In this document: positions 16,829 to 25,537 of the stretch, in pieces
How positions within the stretch are numbered: the first letter of the stretch is position 1
Layout of the letters: each line of letters opens with the position of its first letter
NCBI GenBank assembly: GCA_964518595.1
Contig: CAZFHA010000002.1
Coordinates: 62,001 to 126,000 of the forward strand
Direction: 5' to 3'
Origin: CAZFHA01 sp964518595
GTDB lineage: Bacteria > Bacillota > Clostridia > Saccharofermentanales > Saccharofermentanaceae
DNA length: 64,000 nt
Notes under the pieces: generated by a model
What the model was told of the DNA's origin: nothing
What the model saw: the letters and a program-made list of their open reading frames with translations, nothing else
Databases searched by the model: none
Made by a program: the position numbers and the translations under genes

Positions 16829-19384
16829 TTGTTTGACCAAAGGCTTCACCCGAATAGAAGAAGACCGTCATTAGACGATAATTGTTTAACTCGCCCCCAT
16901 ATACATAATTTACTTGAAAAAGCCTTAAAGAAACAGGTAACTACCGTTGTTGCCGGTGCAGGTTATGGTAAAACCCATGCCCTATACTCTTTCTTACAGG
17001 AATATGATGCAGTAACCATCTGGATGCAACTTACTGTTTTTGATAACTTAGCTGAAAGATTATGGGAAAATTTTATTTATGCTATTTCTTTGCAAAACGA
17101 AGATTTAGCTACCGATTTGTTGGAAGTTGGTTTTCCTGAATCAATGGCATCCTATCATCGTTTTTTGTCCTTATTTTCAGAATCTATAAAAATGGACAAG
17201 AAATATGTCATCGTCTACGACGATTTTTACTTGCTTCATGAAAAGATAGTCTTAGAATTTTTTGAGAAACTTATCTATGCCCATTTGCCTAATTTATCGC
17301 TGGTTTTTATCTCCAGACAAGAACTGCCAATTAATACTATAGGCCTATTGGCTAAAGGTTTGTTATCCCCTCTAACAGAAGATGAGTTTCGCTTTAGCGA
17401 GAATGAGATGCGGAGTTATTTTAAAATTCAAGGGGTTCAGGTCTCTCCCAAAATGATCTCGGATATCTATAAATATACAGATGGCTGGATTTTTGCCATT
17501 AATCTTATGGTTCTCTCTCTCAAAAAAGGTCAGAGCCGTGAAGATCATGCTTTTATTGCCGTTAAGGAAAATATCAATCGTCTAATAGAGGCGGAGCTAT
17601 TCTCCTCTATCTCTAAAGAACTGCAAGAGATTTTGATCGGTTTTTCCCTGCTGGATGATGTGCCTCTGGATCTTTTACATGAATTATTTCCGAATAGTGA
17701 TTTCATTATTAAGGAACTTTCAAAGATTAGATCCTTCGTTCGCTATGACGCATTTATGAAAACCTATCGAATTCATCACCTGTTTTTAGGTTTTTTAAGA
17801 GAAAAGCAAGCTTCTATCAATGGCCAAAAAATGGAAAATACCTACCGGAAAGCCGCTGCTTGGTATGACCAAAATGGCTTTAAAATTGATGCGATTACTC
17901 TCTATGAAAAGATTCATGATTACGATAATATTTTTAAGCTTTTTATGACCTATCCAATTCAAGTGCCCAAAAATATGGCTCAATTCATGATGGCTTTATT
18001 AGACCGAGCTCCTGAGAGTGCTACGGAGAATAATCCTTTGCTGAAAGTTCTTTATTCCAGACTTCTACTAAGTGTTGGTCAGCATGAAAAGGCCGTGAAC
18101 ATTTTGCTAGGTCTGAAAGAAAAATATGAGAATATGCCGCACTTTAAAAATGTTAATATCATTTTGTGTGAAGTGCATATAATGCTAGGAGTTATTGAGG
18201 TAGCTAGAAGTCGTTACTTAGGTACTGTAGGTCGGGCGATCCAGATTTATCAAATCGCCTTGGACTACTGTCCTGAGGGTAGCCACGTAGCTAAAAATAT
18301 GAGTATGAATGTATCCCCATATGCCAATTTGATTGGGGCTAATTGCGATTTTATGCCAATTCTTGCAGAAGCTGTAATTGTTGAGGAGTATTATAGAGCA
18401 CTTATCAACAACATATCTTATGGAGCAGCTGATTTGGCTTATGGGGAATACTATTTTTTTCGGAAGGATCTGAAGTCAGCTGAAAGGTATATCCGACAGT
18501 CTATTACTAAATCTTTAGAAGCTAATCAGTTCCATATTGAGAATTTGGCTCATTTCTATCTGCTGCGAATAGCTCTAACTACAGGCAACTATGCCAAAGT
18601 TATGGAAAGACTACAGCTATTACGGCAGAGGGTGGAGCAGCAAAATCATCAAGATAGCTATACTATGTTTGATATTGCTGCAGGGCTGGTCTACGCTGTA
18701 TTCAGCGTGACTACCAATGTCGCCGGGTGGATACGAGATAATTCTGAGAATACTGCTGGGGTTCTATCCTCTTCTATTACTGGACTTGATACGCTAACTC
18801 GATTCCAGTGCGATTTGGAGGAGGAACACTATGGGGAGATATTGACTTTTTTAGAAGCCAAAAAGGATAAATATTTAGGAAACTACCTATTGGGGCAGCT
18901 AGAAATTGCCATAATTAAGGCGATTTGCTTATATTATACTCAGGAGCCAGAAAAGGCTATTCTGGTGCTGGAAGAAGCTTATCGGCTCTCCTTAAAAAAT
19001 TCTTTTATTATGCCTTTTATCGAACAGGGCAGTAAGATGAGAACCCTTGCCAATGCTGCTATTCAAAGCCCAAACTGTACAATTCCGCAGCCATGGCTGG
19101 AGGATATTCGCACCAAAAGCTCCTCTTACTCCAAGAGACTAAATCAGATAAAAAAGGATTACCAAATCCATCATGCAATGGAAATTTCTATTGAACTAAC
19201 CAAGAAAGAAATGGCTATTCTCAATGATATTTGCTGTGGTCTAACCAGAGAAGAAATTGCGCTGGAGCAAGATTTATCTATTAATACAGTTAAAAGTATG
19301 TTGGCGAATATATTTGAAAAACTTGGCGCGCTCAACACCGCTGATGCGGTGCGTATTGCGGTGGAAAAGAAGTTGCTGAAATAA
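16829..19384 (+). CDS. MalT/LuxR-family large ATP-binding (LAL) regulator, paralogue 2
   Basis: 851 residues: Walker A AGAGYGKTH near residue 43, Walker B VIVYDDFYLL near 132, a TPR-like helical middle and a C-terminal LuxR HTH (LTKKEMAILNDICCGLTREE and on). It aligns along its length with the regulator at 3144-5702 (852 residues). The start is taken as TTG 16829: AGAGGTG lies 6 nt upstream, the promoter sits just before, and the distance from start to the conserved RP then equals that of the paralogue. GTG 16796 would add 11 residues and has no ribosome site. It is divergent from the acetyltransferase gene, a possible target. Inducer unknown. Confidence 0.88.
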   Translation: MFDQRLHPNRRRPSLDDNCLTRPHIHNLLEKALKKQVTTVVAGAGYGKTHALYSFLQEYDAVTIWMQLTVFDNLAERLWENFIYAISLQNEDLATDLLEVGFPESMASYHRFLSLFSESIKMDKKYVIVYDDFYLLHEKIVLEFFEKLIYAHLPNLSLVFISRQELPINTIGLLAKGLLSPLTEDEFRFSENEMRSYFKIQGVQVSPKMISDIYKYTDGWIFAINLMVLSLKKGQSREDHAFIAVKENINRLIEAELFSSISKELQEILIGFSLLDDVPLDLLHELFPNSDFIIKELSKIRSFVRYDAFMKTYRIHHLFLGFLREKQASINGQKMENTYRKAAAWYDQNGFKIDAITLYEKIHDYDNIFKLFMTYPIQVPKNMAQFMMALLDRAPESATENNPLLKVLYSRLLLSVGQHEKAVNILLGLKEKYENMPHFKNVNIILCEVHIMLGVIEVARSRYLGTVGRAIQIYQIALDYCPEGSHVAKNMSMNVSPYANLIGANCDFMPILAEAVIVEEYYRALINNISYGAADLAYGEYYFFRKDLKSAERYIRQSITKSLEANQFHIENLAHFYLLRIALTTGNYAKVMERLQLLRQRVEQQNHQDSYTMFDIAAGLVYAVFSVTTNVAGWIRDNSENTAGVLSSSITGLDTLTRFQCDLEEEHYGEILTFLEAKKDKYLGNYLLGQLEIAIIKAICLYYTQEPEKAILVLEEAYRLSLKNSFIMPFIEQGSKMRTLANAAIQSPNCTIPQPWLEDIRTKSSSYSKRLNQIKKDYQIHHAMEISIELTKKEMAILNDICCGLTREEIALEQDLSINTVKSMLANIFEKLGALNTADAVRIAVEKKLLK

Positions 19385-19504
19385 CTCTAATAAGATGCTT
19401 CTATTCAGAAATATTATGATATCATAACTTTAAATAAATTACCTATGTGTAGGCTTTTATAGTCTTTGGCAGGATGAAAAAAGAGTAATAAGGGGTAAAA
19501 GGTT

Positions 19505-20389
19505 ATGAAGTGGAAAAGGGCCTTGATACTAGTTAGTGTTCTCTCTCTCCTCACACAACTGTTAGGCTGCTCATCAGGGTCACTAGCTGAAGAGCTAACT
19601 ACTGGAACAATGGCGTTATCCTCCTCTGGGTCTGAAAGTACAAGTAGCTCATCTATAGGCACAGCTCTTCCCTCTGAGAAGATCATTGATTCGAGTATAG
19701 TTACAGGCGAGGAAGGGTTTTCTCTAAGCCTAGCAGTAACTACAGAGGAAGATCAGTCTGCGCGATATGTGTGTGCAATTACGGATAGGGCTATTATTTA
19801 TGATAGCTTTGAGAAGCTGGCACCCAATAGTCTGGGTATTGTCACAGGAACAGTCATATCCAGTGAGCCTTACTGGTATAGCCAGTCACTACACACCTTG
19901 AGCAAGCTACAAATAGATTCTGTCTATAGTGGTAGCTTTCAACCCGGTGAGGTCATATTGGTTAGTCAATTTGGTGGGACAGTTACCGAAAAGGAACATC
20001 GAGAAGGTATTGGGAATGGTCACCTACCTGTAGATAAGTCCAAAGCTTACCCTGATGATGGAACTTTAGTCACGGGGATTGATGGCTACTTTCCCATGCC
20101 GGTAAATCAGAAAGTGCTACTATTTCTTCAAGATCCTGACTTGGTTCTTGAGGGTGTGGAGCAAAAGATTTATTCCTCACTGGGGGGCTATGATGGTACC
20201 TTTTATCAAGGTAATGATTTAACTACCTATATTAAACCTTTGCCTCAGGGCTGGAATTCTGATGAGACATACTCCCTAAGCGATTCTTGTTTGCATGGTG
20301 GAGCTCTTACCATTTCACTGGAGCAAGTAGAGGCCTATGTAAAAGAGCTAGCAAGTCATAAGGCAGATGATACTTTGTCTGTAAACTAA
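19505..20389 (+). CDS. Secreted lipoprotein, unknown function
   Basis: 294 residues. N-terminal lipoprotein signal with lipobox LLGC (Cys about 22), then a Ser/Thr/Glu linker (about 25-60) and a globular part. VTGTVISSEPYWYSQ, FGGTVTEKEHREG, GYFPMPVNQKVLLFL and LGGYDGTFYQG suggest a compact beta-barrel-like extracellular domain, but I recognise no family. It probably sits on the outer face of the membrane. It follows the LAL-2 gene on the same strand with a 120-bp gap and might be part of its regulon. Confidence 0.75.
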   Translation: MKWKRALILVSVLSLLTQLLGCSSGSLAEELTTGTMALSSSGSESTSSSSIGTALPSEKIIDSSIVTGEEGFSLSLAVTTEEDQSARYVCAITDRAIIYDSFEKLAPNSLGIVTGTVISSEPYWYSQSLHTLSKLQIDSVYSGSFQPGEVILVSQFGGTVTEKEHREGIGNGHLPVDKSKAYPDDGTLVTGIDGYFPMPVNQKVLLFLQDPDLVLEGVEQKIYSSLGGYDGTFYQGNDLTTYIKPLPQGWNSDETYSLSDSCLHGGALTISLEQVEAYVKELASHKADDTLSVN

Positions 20390-20538
20390 CTGCTACTTTT
20401 CCTTCGGTAGTTGGCTTGAAATATTTTTCCGATATCTTTGCAGAGCAGCTGTATGGCTTGACGCCCAGTACTTAGGGCTGAGGGTAAACCACCGGGTAAC
20501 ATGATACGTTGTCCCGCAAAATAAAGCTGACCTAGACA
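20386..20538 (-). pseudogene. Relic of phytoene-desaturase-like FAD oxidoreductase (C-terminus only)
   Basis: On the minus strand, 51 codons remain open before a stop (TAG 20386-20388). They read LYFAGQRIMLPGGLPSALST, then GRQAIQLLCKDIGKIF: the typical C-terminal FAD-contacting end of phytoene-dehydrogenase/CrtI-like NAD(P)/FAD oxidoreductases. Upstream is a TGA and then the HyuA-like gene on the other strand, so the remaining 450 or so residues are gone. The relic overlaps the lipoprotein stop codon by a few bases. Confidence 0.75.
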
Positions 20539-20561
20539 TCATAAAAAGGCGGTATGAACAT

Positions 20562-22568
20562 ATGAGAATCGGTATTGGCATAGATACTGGGGGCACCTAT
20601 ACAGATGCCGTTATTTATGATTTTGAAAAAAGGGAAGTATTAGGCCAAGCTAAGTCTTTGACAACGAAAAATGACCTGTCAATAGGGATTATAGGTGCTT
20701 TGGATGGCTTGCCCCCTTCCCTGCTTCAAGAAGCCGAAGTTATCGCCTTGTCAACAACCCTTGCTACTAATGCTTGTGTTGAGAATAAAGGCGGACGCGC
20801 CAAGTTAATCTTTTTTGGTGGTGATGTTAGAGTCATTGACCAGTTAGGTGGAAAGTACGGCTTACCCTCCTCCCAAGACATCCTTTTACAAAAGAGTTAT
20901 ACCACCTTTTCAGGTGAAATGGAAAAAGAGCCGGACTGGGAGTTGTTTCGCCAGTGCCTACAGCAGGACTTTGATTTTGATGGTATTGGTATTGTTGAAA
21001 TGAATGCTATGCATAATAGTGCTCAGATTGAAAAGAAGGCCAAAGCTATTTTTGAGCAAACTTATAGTGATGTACCCGTAGTCTGTGGGCATGAGTTGTT
21101 TTCTCATTTGAATTGCCTGCAGCGGGGGGCTAGTACTCTTCTTAACGCTAGTCTTTTTCCGGTAATTAAGGACTTTTTGGAATCTATAAAAAAAGCCTTG
21201 ATCCTTAGAAATATATCTGCCCCGCTGGTTATTCTTCGTAGTGACGGTAGTCTCATGTCTGAGACCTTTGCTTCTATTCATCCGGTTGAAACGCTTTTGT
21301 GCGGACCGGCCGCCAGCACTCTGGGTGGTGTACACTTAAGTGACAGCCCCAACAGCATTGTGATTGATATGGGGGGCACAACTACAGATATTGCCTTAGT
21401 AAAAGATGGTTGCCCTGTAAGGGTAACTGATGGGATTGCCATTGGAAAATGGAAAACTTTTGTGGATGGGCTCTATATTAATACCTTTGGCCTTGGCGGT
21501 GACAGTGCTATACATTATAAGGACGGACGCCTACTGCTGGAGGAGTATCGGATTGTTCCTCTCTGCGTGGCCGCCCACCTCTATCCTTCCCTACTTGATA
21601 GTTTAAAGCAGATTTTGGTTCAGAAACGAAAGCATACCATGTTTTTATACGAGCATTACATGCTGATACGGGACATTAGTGATAGTTCACGCTATACCCC
21701 AAGAGAAAAAGCCCTTTGTAGGATTCTTAGGGAAAAGCCTTTACCCCTTTCCGAGGCGGCTCAAGCTGTGGGAACTGACATGTATAATTTAAATATTGAT
21801 GGACTTCTTAAGGATGGAGTAGTGCAAATCTGTGGTCTTACACCAACCGATATAATGCATATCCGCGGTGATTTTGACAGCTACGAGTTAGAAGCTTCTC
21901 GGTTAGGGGCAGAGTTTGTAGCCTATAACCTTTCGATTACTATAGAAGAGCTCTGCCACCAGGTATATGGCGAGATAAAAAGTAAACTTTACTTTCATAT
22001 TGTAAAAGTACTTTTAGAAAATACGTATCCTCATTATCGGAAGAATGGAATAGAGGGAGATACCGAAAAGTTTATTCAAACCGCCTACGACATGGCAACT
22101 GCCAAGAAGGGTAAGGAACTTTTTTCATTAGCTATTCAGACGGATTATCAATTAATTGGTATAGGCGCACCTATAGGCATATTCCTGCCTGAGGTGGCTC
22201 AACTTTTAGGTACTACTGCTACCATTCCAGATAATTATCAGGTGGCTAATGCTTTGGGTGCCATTATCGGCAATATTAGCGCATCTTCCAGTATTGAGAT
22301 TAAACCTAACCTTGGTGTCGAGGGTATTTCGAGCTATACGGTTTACGGAATAGAAGATAATCAAGTCTTTGAAGAACTGGAGCAGGCGGAAGAATATGCT
22401 CTTGTGGTGGCGGAGAAAGCCGCTAAAGAGGAAGCCCTTCTTCGTGGAGCAAAAGGCGATATTGCTCTTACCGCTTTGGTGGAGAGAAACAATGCCGAGG
22501 CAAGAGGCGGTACGGTATTCTTAGGCTCAACAGCTACGGCCAAGGCTGTGGGGTCAGTGGGGTTTTAG
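20562..22568 (+). CDS. Hydantoinase/oxoprolinase family protein (HyuA-like)
   Basis: 668 residues. The ASKHA-fold ATP-binding blocks are visible: N-terminal IGIDTGGTYTDAVIYD, then TTLATNACVENKGGRAKL, the second phosphate motif VIDMGGTTTDIALV near 270, and FGLGGDSAIH. The family includes the ATP-dependent subunit of N-methylhydantoinase, 5-oxoprolinase and acetone/acetophenone carboxylases, and usually works with a HyuB-type subunit. No hyuB is present here, so it belongs to the stand-alone group and the substrate cannot be named. The ribosome site AAGGCGG lies about 9 nt before the ATG. The gene directly abuts the FAD-oxidoreductase relic. Confidence 0.85.
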   Translation: MRIGIGIDTGGTYTDAVIYDFEKREVLGQAKSLTTKNDLSIGIIGALDGLPPSLLQEAEVIALSTTLATNACVENKGGRAKLIFFGGDVRVIDQLGGKYGLPSSQDILLQKSYTTFSGEMEKEPDWELFRQCLQQDFDFDGIGIVEMNAMHNSAQIEKKAKAIFEQTYSDVPVVCGHELFSHLNCLQRGASTLLNASLFPVIKDFLESIKKALILRNISAPLVILRSDGSLMSETFASIHPVETLLCGPAASTLGGVHLSDSPNSIVIDMGGTTTDIALVKDGCPVRVTDGIAIGKWKTFVDGLYINTFGLGGDSAIHYKDGRLLLEEYRIVPLCVAAHLYPSLLDSLKQILVQKRKHTMFLYEHYMLIRDISDSSRYTPREKALCRILREKPLPLSEAAQAVGTDMYNLNIDGLLKDGVVQICGLTPTDIMHIRGDFDSYELEASRLGAEFVAYNLSITIEELCHQVYGEIKSKLYFHIVKVLLENTYPHYRKNGIEGDTEKFIQTAYDMATAKKGKELFSLAIQTDYQLIGIGAPIGIFLPEVAQLLGTTATIPDNYQVANALGAIIGNISASSSIEIKPNLGVEGISSYTVYGIEDNQVFEELEQAEEYALVVAEKAAKEEALLRGAKGDIALTALVERNNAEARGGTVFLGSTATAKAVGSVGF

Positions 22569-22644
22569 GCACAGTTCATATCCCCGCCACAAACTTTACA
22601 ATTGATGGGCGCAGAAAAACCAGCGGCCAAAAGGAGTTTTGATT

Positions 22645-23259
22645 ATGGACTTTGGCATTAAGTTACAGCAACTAAGAAAAGAAAAAGAATGGACGCAAGA
22701 ACAGCTTGCAGAAGAGCTGTATGTTTCCAGAACCGCTATATCAAAATGGGAAAGTGGTAAGGGTTATCCCAATATTGAGTCGCTTAAAAGTATATCCAAG
22801 CTTTTTTCAGTGAGTATTGACGATTTATTGTCAGGTGAGGAATTGATAACTCTTGCAGCAGATGAAAACCGAACAAATATGAATAAGTTGCTTAGTCTTA
22901 TCTATGGCGTTTTAGATTTAATTGTGCTTGCCTTTTTGTTCCTTCCGCTTTACACTCGTCAGGATGTAGACCTTATTCGCACAGTGAGTTTGTTTGATAA
23001 ACCGGATGCTAATACCCTTACATGGATAATCTATCTTGCGCTGCCTTTACTAATGGCAGCACTTGGGATTATTCAAATTGTTGTGCAGCGGTTTTTAAAT
23101 GAAAAATGGTGTAATTTTTGCAGAACAGGTTCTATTCTTTTACATGCGTCCTCCATTCTTGCATATATCGCAACACGGCAGCTATATGCAGCTTCTCTTC
23201 TTTTTCTGCTTTTCATGATTAAGATAGTCCTTTTGATAAAGGGCAACCATATTAAATAA
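22645..23259 (+). CDS. XRE-family regulator with C-terminal membrane domain
   Basis: 204 residues. The N-terminal XRE helix-turn-helix (about 4-60) contains LRKEKEWTQEQLAEEL and VSRTAISKWESGKGYPN. After a linker, three to four hydrophobic helices follow (about 90-200). Such membrane-tethered XRE proteins are common in Clostridia and often autoregulate small operons. ATG 22645 has AAGGAG 8 nt upstream; a TTG at 22639 overlaps poorly with it. A strong terminator ends the unit. Confidence 0.85.
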   Translation: MDFGIKLQQLRKEKEWTQEQLAEELYVSRTAISKWESGKGYPNIESLKSISKLFSVSIDDLLSGEELITLAADENRTNMNKLLSLIYGVLDLIVLAFLFLPLYTRQDVDLIRTVSLFDKPDANTLTWIIYLALPLLMAALGIIQIVVQRFLNEKWCNFCRTGSILLHASSILAYIATRQLYAASLLFLLFMIKIVLLIKGNHIK

Positions 23260-23277
23260 ACTGCTATACGCCTTGCG

Positions 23278-23314
23278 AAAAGCCCTCTGACACGAAAAGT
23301 GTCGGAGGGCTTTT
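23278..23314 (+). terminator. Rho-independent terminator after XRE regulator
   Basis: Perfect 16-bp stem AAAAGCCCTCTGACAC with a GAAAA loop, ending in TTTT; A-run upstream and T-run downstream also allow use on the minus strand. Confidence 0.9.
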
Positions 23315-23398
23315 GCCGTTGTGACGATTTGTTTCTTGATTGTTCAAGTATAAGGCAGCACAATAAAATTGCGACCGGCGCACGGAGGCACAATACAA

Positions 23399-24085
23399 AT
23401 GCAGAAAGGATTTTTACCTTTGGAACAAACGAAGAAAACAAATAAAAGAAATTTCATCATCACCGGAGTATTAATTTTACTTTCCACACTATTTACCGTA
23501 GCAGTAAAAATATTTGATGTTCGCCCTATCGGGCCGGAGGGATCAACGGTTGGGTTTTCCACCTTAAATGCTTTTATGAAAGAACTTATTGGCGAAAATC
23601 TGCTTTGGTATCATATCACCGACTGGATTGGTGTTGCAGCCATTCTTGTAGCTTTGGGATTTGCGATATTGGGTTTAGTGCAACTGATAAAAAGAAAAAG
23701 CATCAAACTTGTAGATGGCAGCATTATTGCCCTTGGCGTGTTTTATGCTGTTGTAGTTGCGGCATATATCTTTTTTGAAACATTCATTGTGAATTATAGG
23801 CCTATTATTATGGGTAGCGGGCTAGAAGCCTCCTACCCATCGTCCCACACAATGATTGTCCTGTGCATTATGGCTACGGCAATGCTGCAATTTAACGGGC
23901 GAATAAAGAATAAGTCTATAAGAACAGCAGCAGAAGTAATCTCTGGTGCAATAATTGCAGTTACAGTAATTGGGCGCTTCATTTCGGGTGTACACTGGTT
24001 TACCGATATTGTGGGCGGTCTGTTCATTGGATTATCACTGATTATGTTGTACTATGCTACAGTAAAACTGATTGAGAAATCCTAA
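23399..24085 (+). CDS. PAP2-family membrane phosphatase
   Basis: 228 residues with about six membrane helices. PAP2 motifs: NYRP, PSSHT (catalytic region, His in the central motif), and RFISGVHWFTD with the nucleophile-type His. These enzymes dephosphorylate phosphatidic acid, undecaprenyl pyrophosphate or related lipids on the outer face. ATG 23399 has GGAGG 10 nt upstream; the in-frame TTG at 23369 has none. It may be read independently of the XRE gene, since a terminator separates them. Confidence 0.85.
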   Translation: MQKGFLPLEQTKKTNKRNFIITGVLILLSTLFTVAVKIFDVRPIGPEGSTVGFSTLNAFMKELIGENLLWYHITDWIGVAAILVALGFAILGLVQLIKRKSIKLVDGSIIALGVFYAVVVAAYIFFETFIVNYRPIIMGSGLEASYPSSHTMIVLCIMATAMLQFNGRIKNKSIRTAAEVISGAIIAVTVIGRFISGVHWFTDIVGGLFIGLSLIMLYYATVKLIEKS

Positions 24086-24098
24086 CACAACACCTTAT

Positions 24099-24135
24099 TT
24101 GCCACGTGACATATAAAAAAGTCGTCATGTGGCAA
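24099..24135 (+). terminator. Stem-loop directly after the PAP2 gene
   Basis: Arms TTGCCACGTGAC (from 24099) and GTCATGTGGCAA (24124-24135) pair over 12 bp with one G-U. No T-run, so it may act as an mRNA 3' stabiliser; the next hairpin is the more likely terminator. Confidence 0.45.
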
Positions 24136-24165
24136 GTAGTGCTTTGCGCCCAAAATGAGAGAGAT

Positions 24166-24213
24166 AACACAGCATGACGGCAAGTTGGAGGTTGCTACCA
24201 TGCTGTGTTTTTA
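24166..24213 (+). terminator. Rho-independent terminator after PAP2
   Basis: ACACAGCATG pairs with CATGCTGTGT and is followed by TTTTTA; the loop contains a small internal stem. Confidence 0.75.
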
Positions 24214-24620
24214 TCATTTCAAAATTCTAACACTGCTTCCCAATTCGTCAGGTAGCCCATCAAAAAAGCTGTTGGATATATGCGCGGGAATCTTTCGCCC
24301 AATAATGTGATATTATACATCAACTAATGAGGGGTGATATTCCGTATTTAACGTTTAAAGATTTTGGCACAAATGAAAGGCGGCACTAGGCATAAGCTGC
24401 TAGGGCATATGCTTGTGCTTGCGCCAAGTGAGGGTATTATTCCTTACGAGTCATGGTTAAGGCGTCGCAAGAAAATTTTAGCAAATAAGTCTTATCAATC
24501 TGGTAGAAAAGCAGTTAATACATGACTTGCGGGAAAAATCAAATGCGGCAGGTAAGGGCTCCGGCTCCCACACAACTTTTGTTGTCCGCACGCTTGCCAC
24601 ACCCCATTGACGGGGAAGTT
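24214..24620. other. 407-bp gap with possible gene relics, no gene called
   Basis: No gene with a credible start and ribosome site. Two short protein-like stretches stand out: on the minus strand (about 24220-24313) a frame reading GRKIPAHISNSFFDGLPDEL then GSSVRILK and a stop, which looks like the C-terminus of a lost protein; on the plus strand a 50-codon frame 24373-24525 without a ribosome site. Neither resembles a family I know. Confidence 0.4.
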
Positions 24621-25394
24621 TTAAAGTCCACCAGAGATATCTATAGATGCTCCAGTTACATAGGAAGAGAGCGGCGATAAGAGTAAGAGCACGAAAGGTG
24701 CGACCTCGCTGGGTTTTCCGAAGCGGTGCAGAGGAATACCTCTTCGGGTGGCTTCGGCTTCGGCCCAAAGTGCATAGTCTAATAAGGTGTCAGTTTCCAG
24801 ATATTTTTCCCTTTGTCTATGGGTATCGATAACTCCGATATTGATCGTATTAACCAAAATATCAGGTGCCAAATCTTGGGCAAGTAGCTTCGCCATTTGC
24901 TTCACTCCGGCTCGTGCGGCACTCACCGCGGCCATGCTACTTTCGGGATTATTTGCGGTGACAGCGTTGATAATAACAATTCTTCCTGAATCTGATTTTT
25001 TGAGTTCCTCCATTGCGGGCTTGACCAGATTTAGGATGCTAAATAATTTTAGGCTATATTGTGAAAGCCAGTCTTGTTCTTTGGTTTCTAGTACACTCCC
25101 CCTTACTCCATGACCTGCATTAGCAACAATACCATCCAAGCGTCCAAAAATTTGTAATGCTTGGCTAAGAACAGCAGATACTTCATCAGAATTTTGTACA
25201 TCGCATTTCACAGTATAGAGCCTTTCTTGTTGCACTGGTGAGAGGCTGGAGCGTAAATTCTTTAGTGCCTCCTCACTTCTAGCACAGGTTATAACTGAGG
25301 CGGCTTCATTAAGCAAAGAATAGACGATCTCTTTGCCAATGCCTTGGCTGCCACCAGATACAAAATACACACGGTTTTCAAGTTTTAGATTCAT
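24621..25394 (-). CDS. SDR-family protein with degenerate catalytic triad
   Basis: 257 residues with the FabG-like Rossmann fold: cofactor loop SGGSQGIG (13-20), DVQNSD, and the structural NAG at 92-94. Where classical SDRs have Ser-Tyr-x3-Lys, this protein has A144, V157 and R161 (AAVSAARAG aligned to the usual AAYSASKAA). A divergent SDR subgroup with a SAARAG-type segment exists, so this is likely an inherited state and not a recent mutation. It may have a shifted active site or bind without catalysing. ATG 25394 has GAGGAG 7 nt upstream. Confidence 0.82.
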   Translation of the reverse strand: MNLKLENRVYFVSGGSQGIGKEIVYSLLNEAASVITCARSEEALKNLRSSLSPVQQERLYTVKCDVQNSDEVSAVLSQALQIFGRLDGIVANAGHGVRGSVLETKEQDWLSQYSLKLFSILNLVKPAMEELKKSDSGRIVIINAVTANNPESSMAAVSAARAGVKQMAKLLAQDLAPDILVNTINIGVIDTHRQREKYLETDTLLDYALWAEAEATRRGIPLHRFGKPSEVAPFVLLLLSPLSSYVTGASIDISGGL

Positions 25395-25469
25395 TCCGCC
25401 ACTCCTCAACTTCTCGTTTATTCAATAATTATAAGTATAAATCATTATGCTCTTAATTGCTGCACCTAC

Positions 25470-25501
25470 AAAAAAACCGAACCTAGAAAACTAGTGTTCG
25501 G
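25470..25501 (-). terminator. Terminator of the PspA/GIDE operon
   Basis: On the minus strand CCGAACACTAG pairs with CTAGGTTCGG (one bulge) and runs into TTTTTTT, 37 bp after the GIDE gene stop. Confidence 0.8.
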
Positions 25502-25537
25502 CTCTTTGGGCTGTTTCTTAGGCTGAATACCCCAGAC

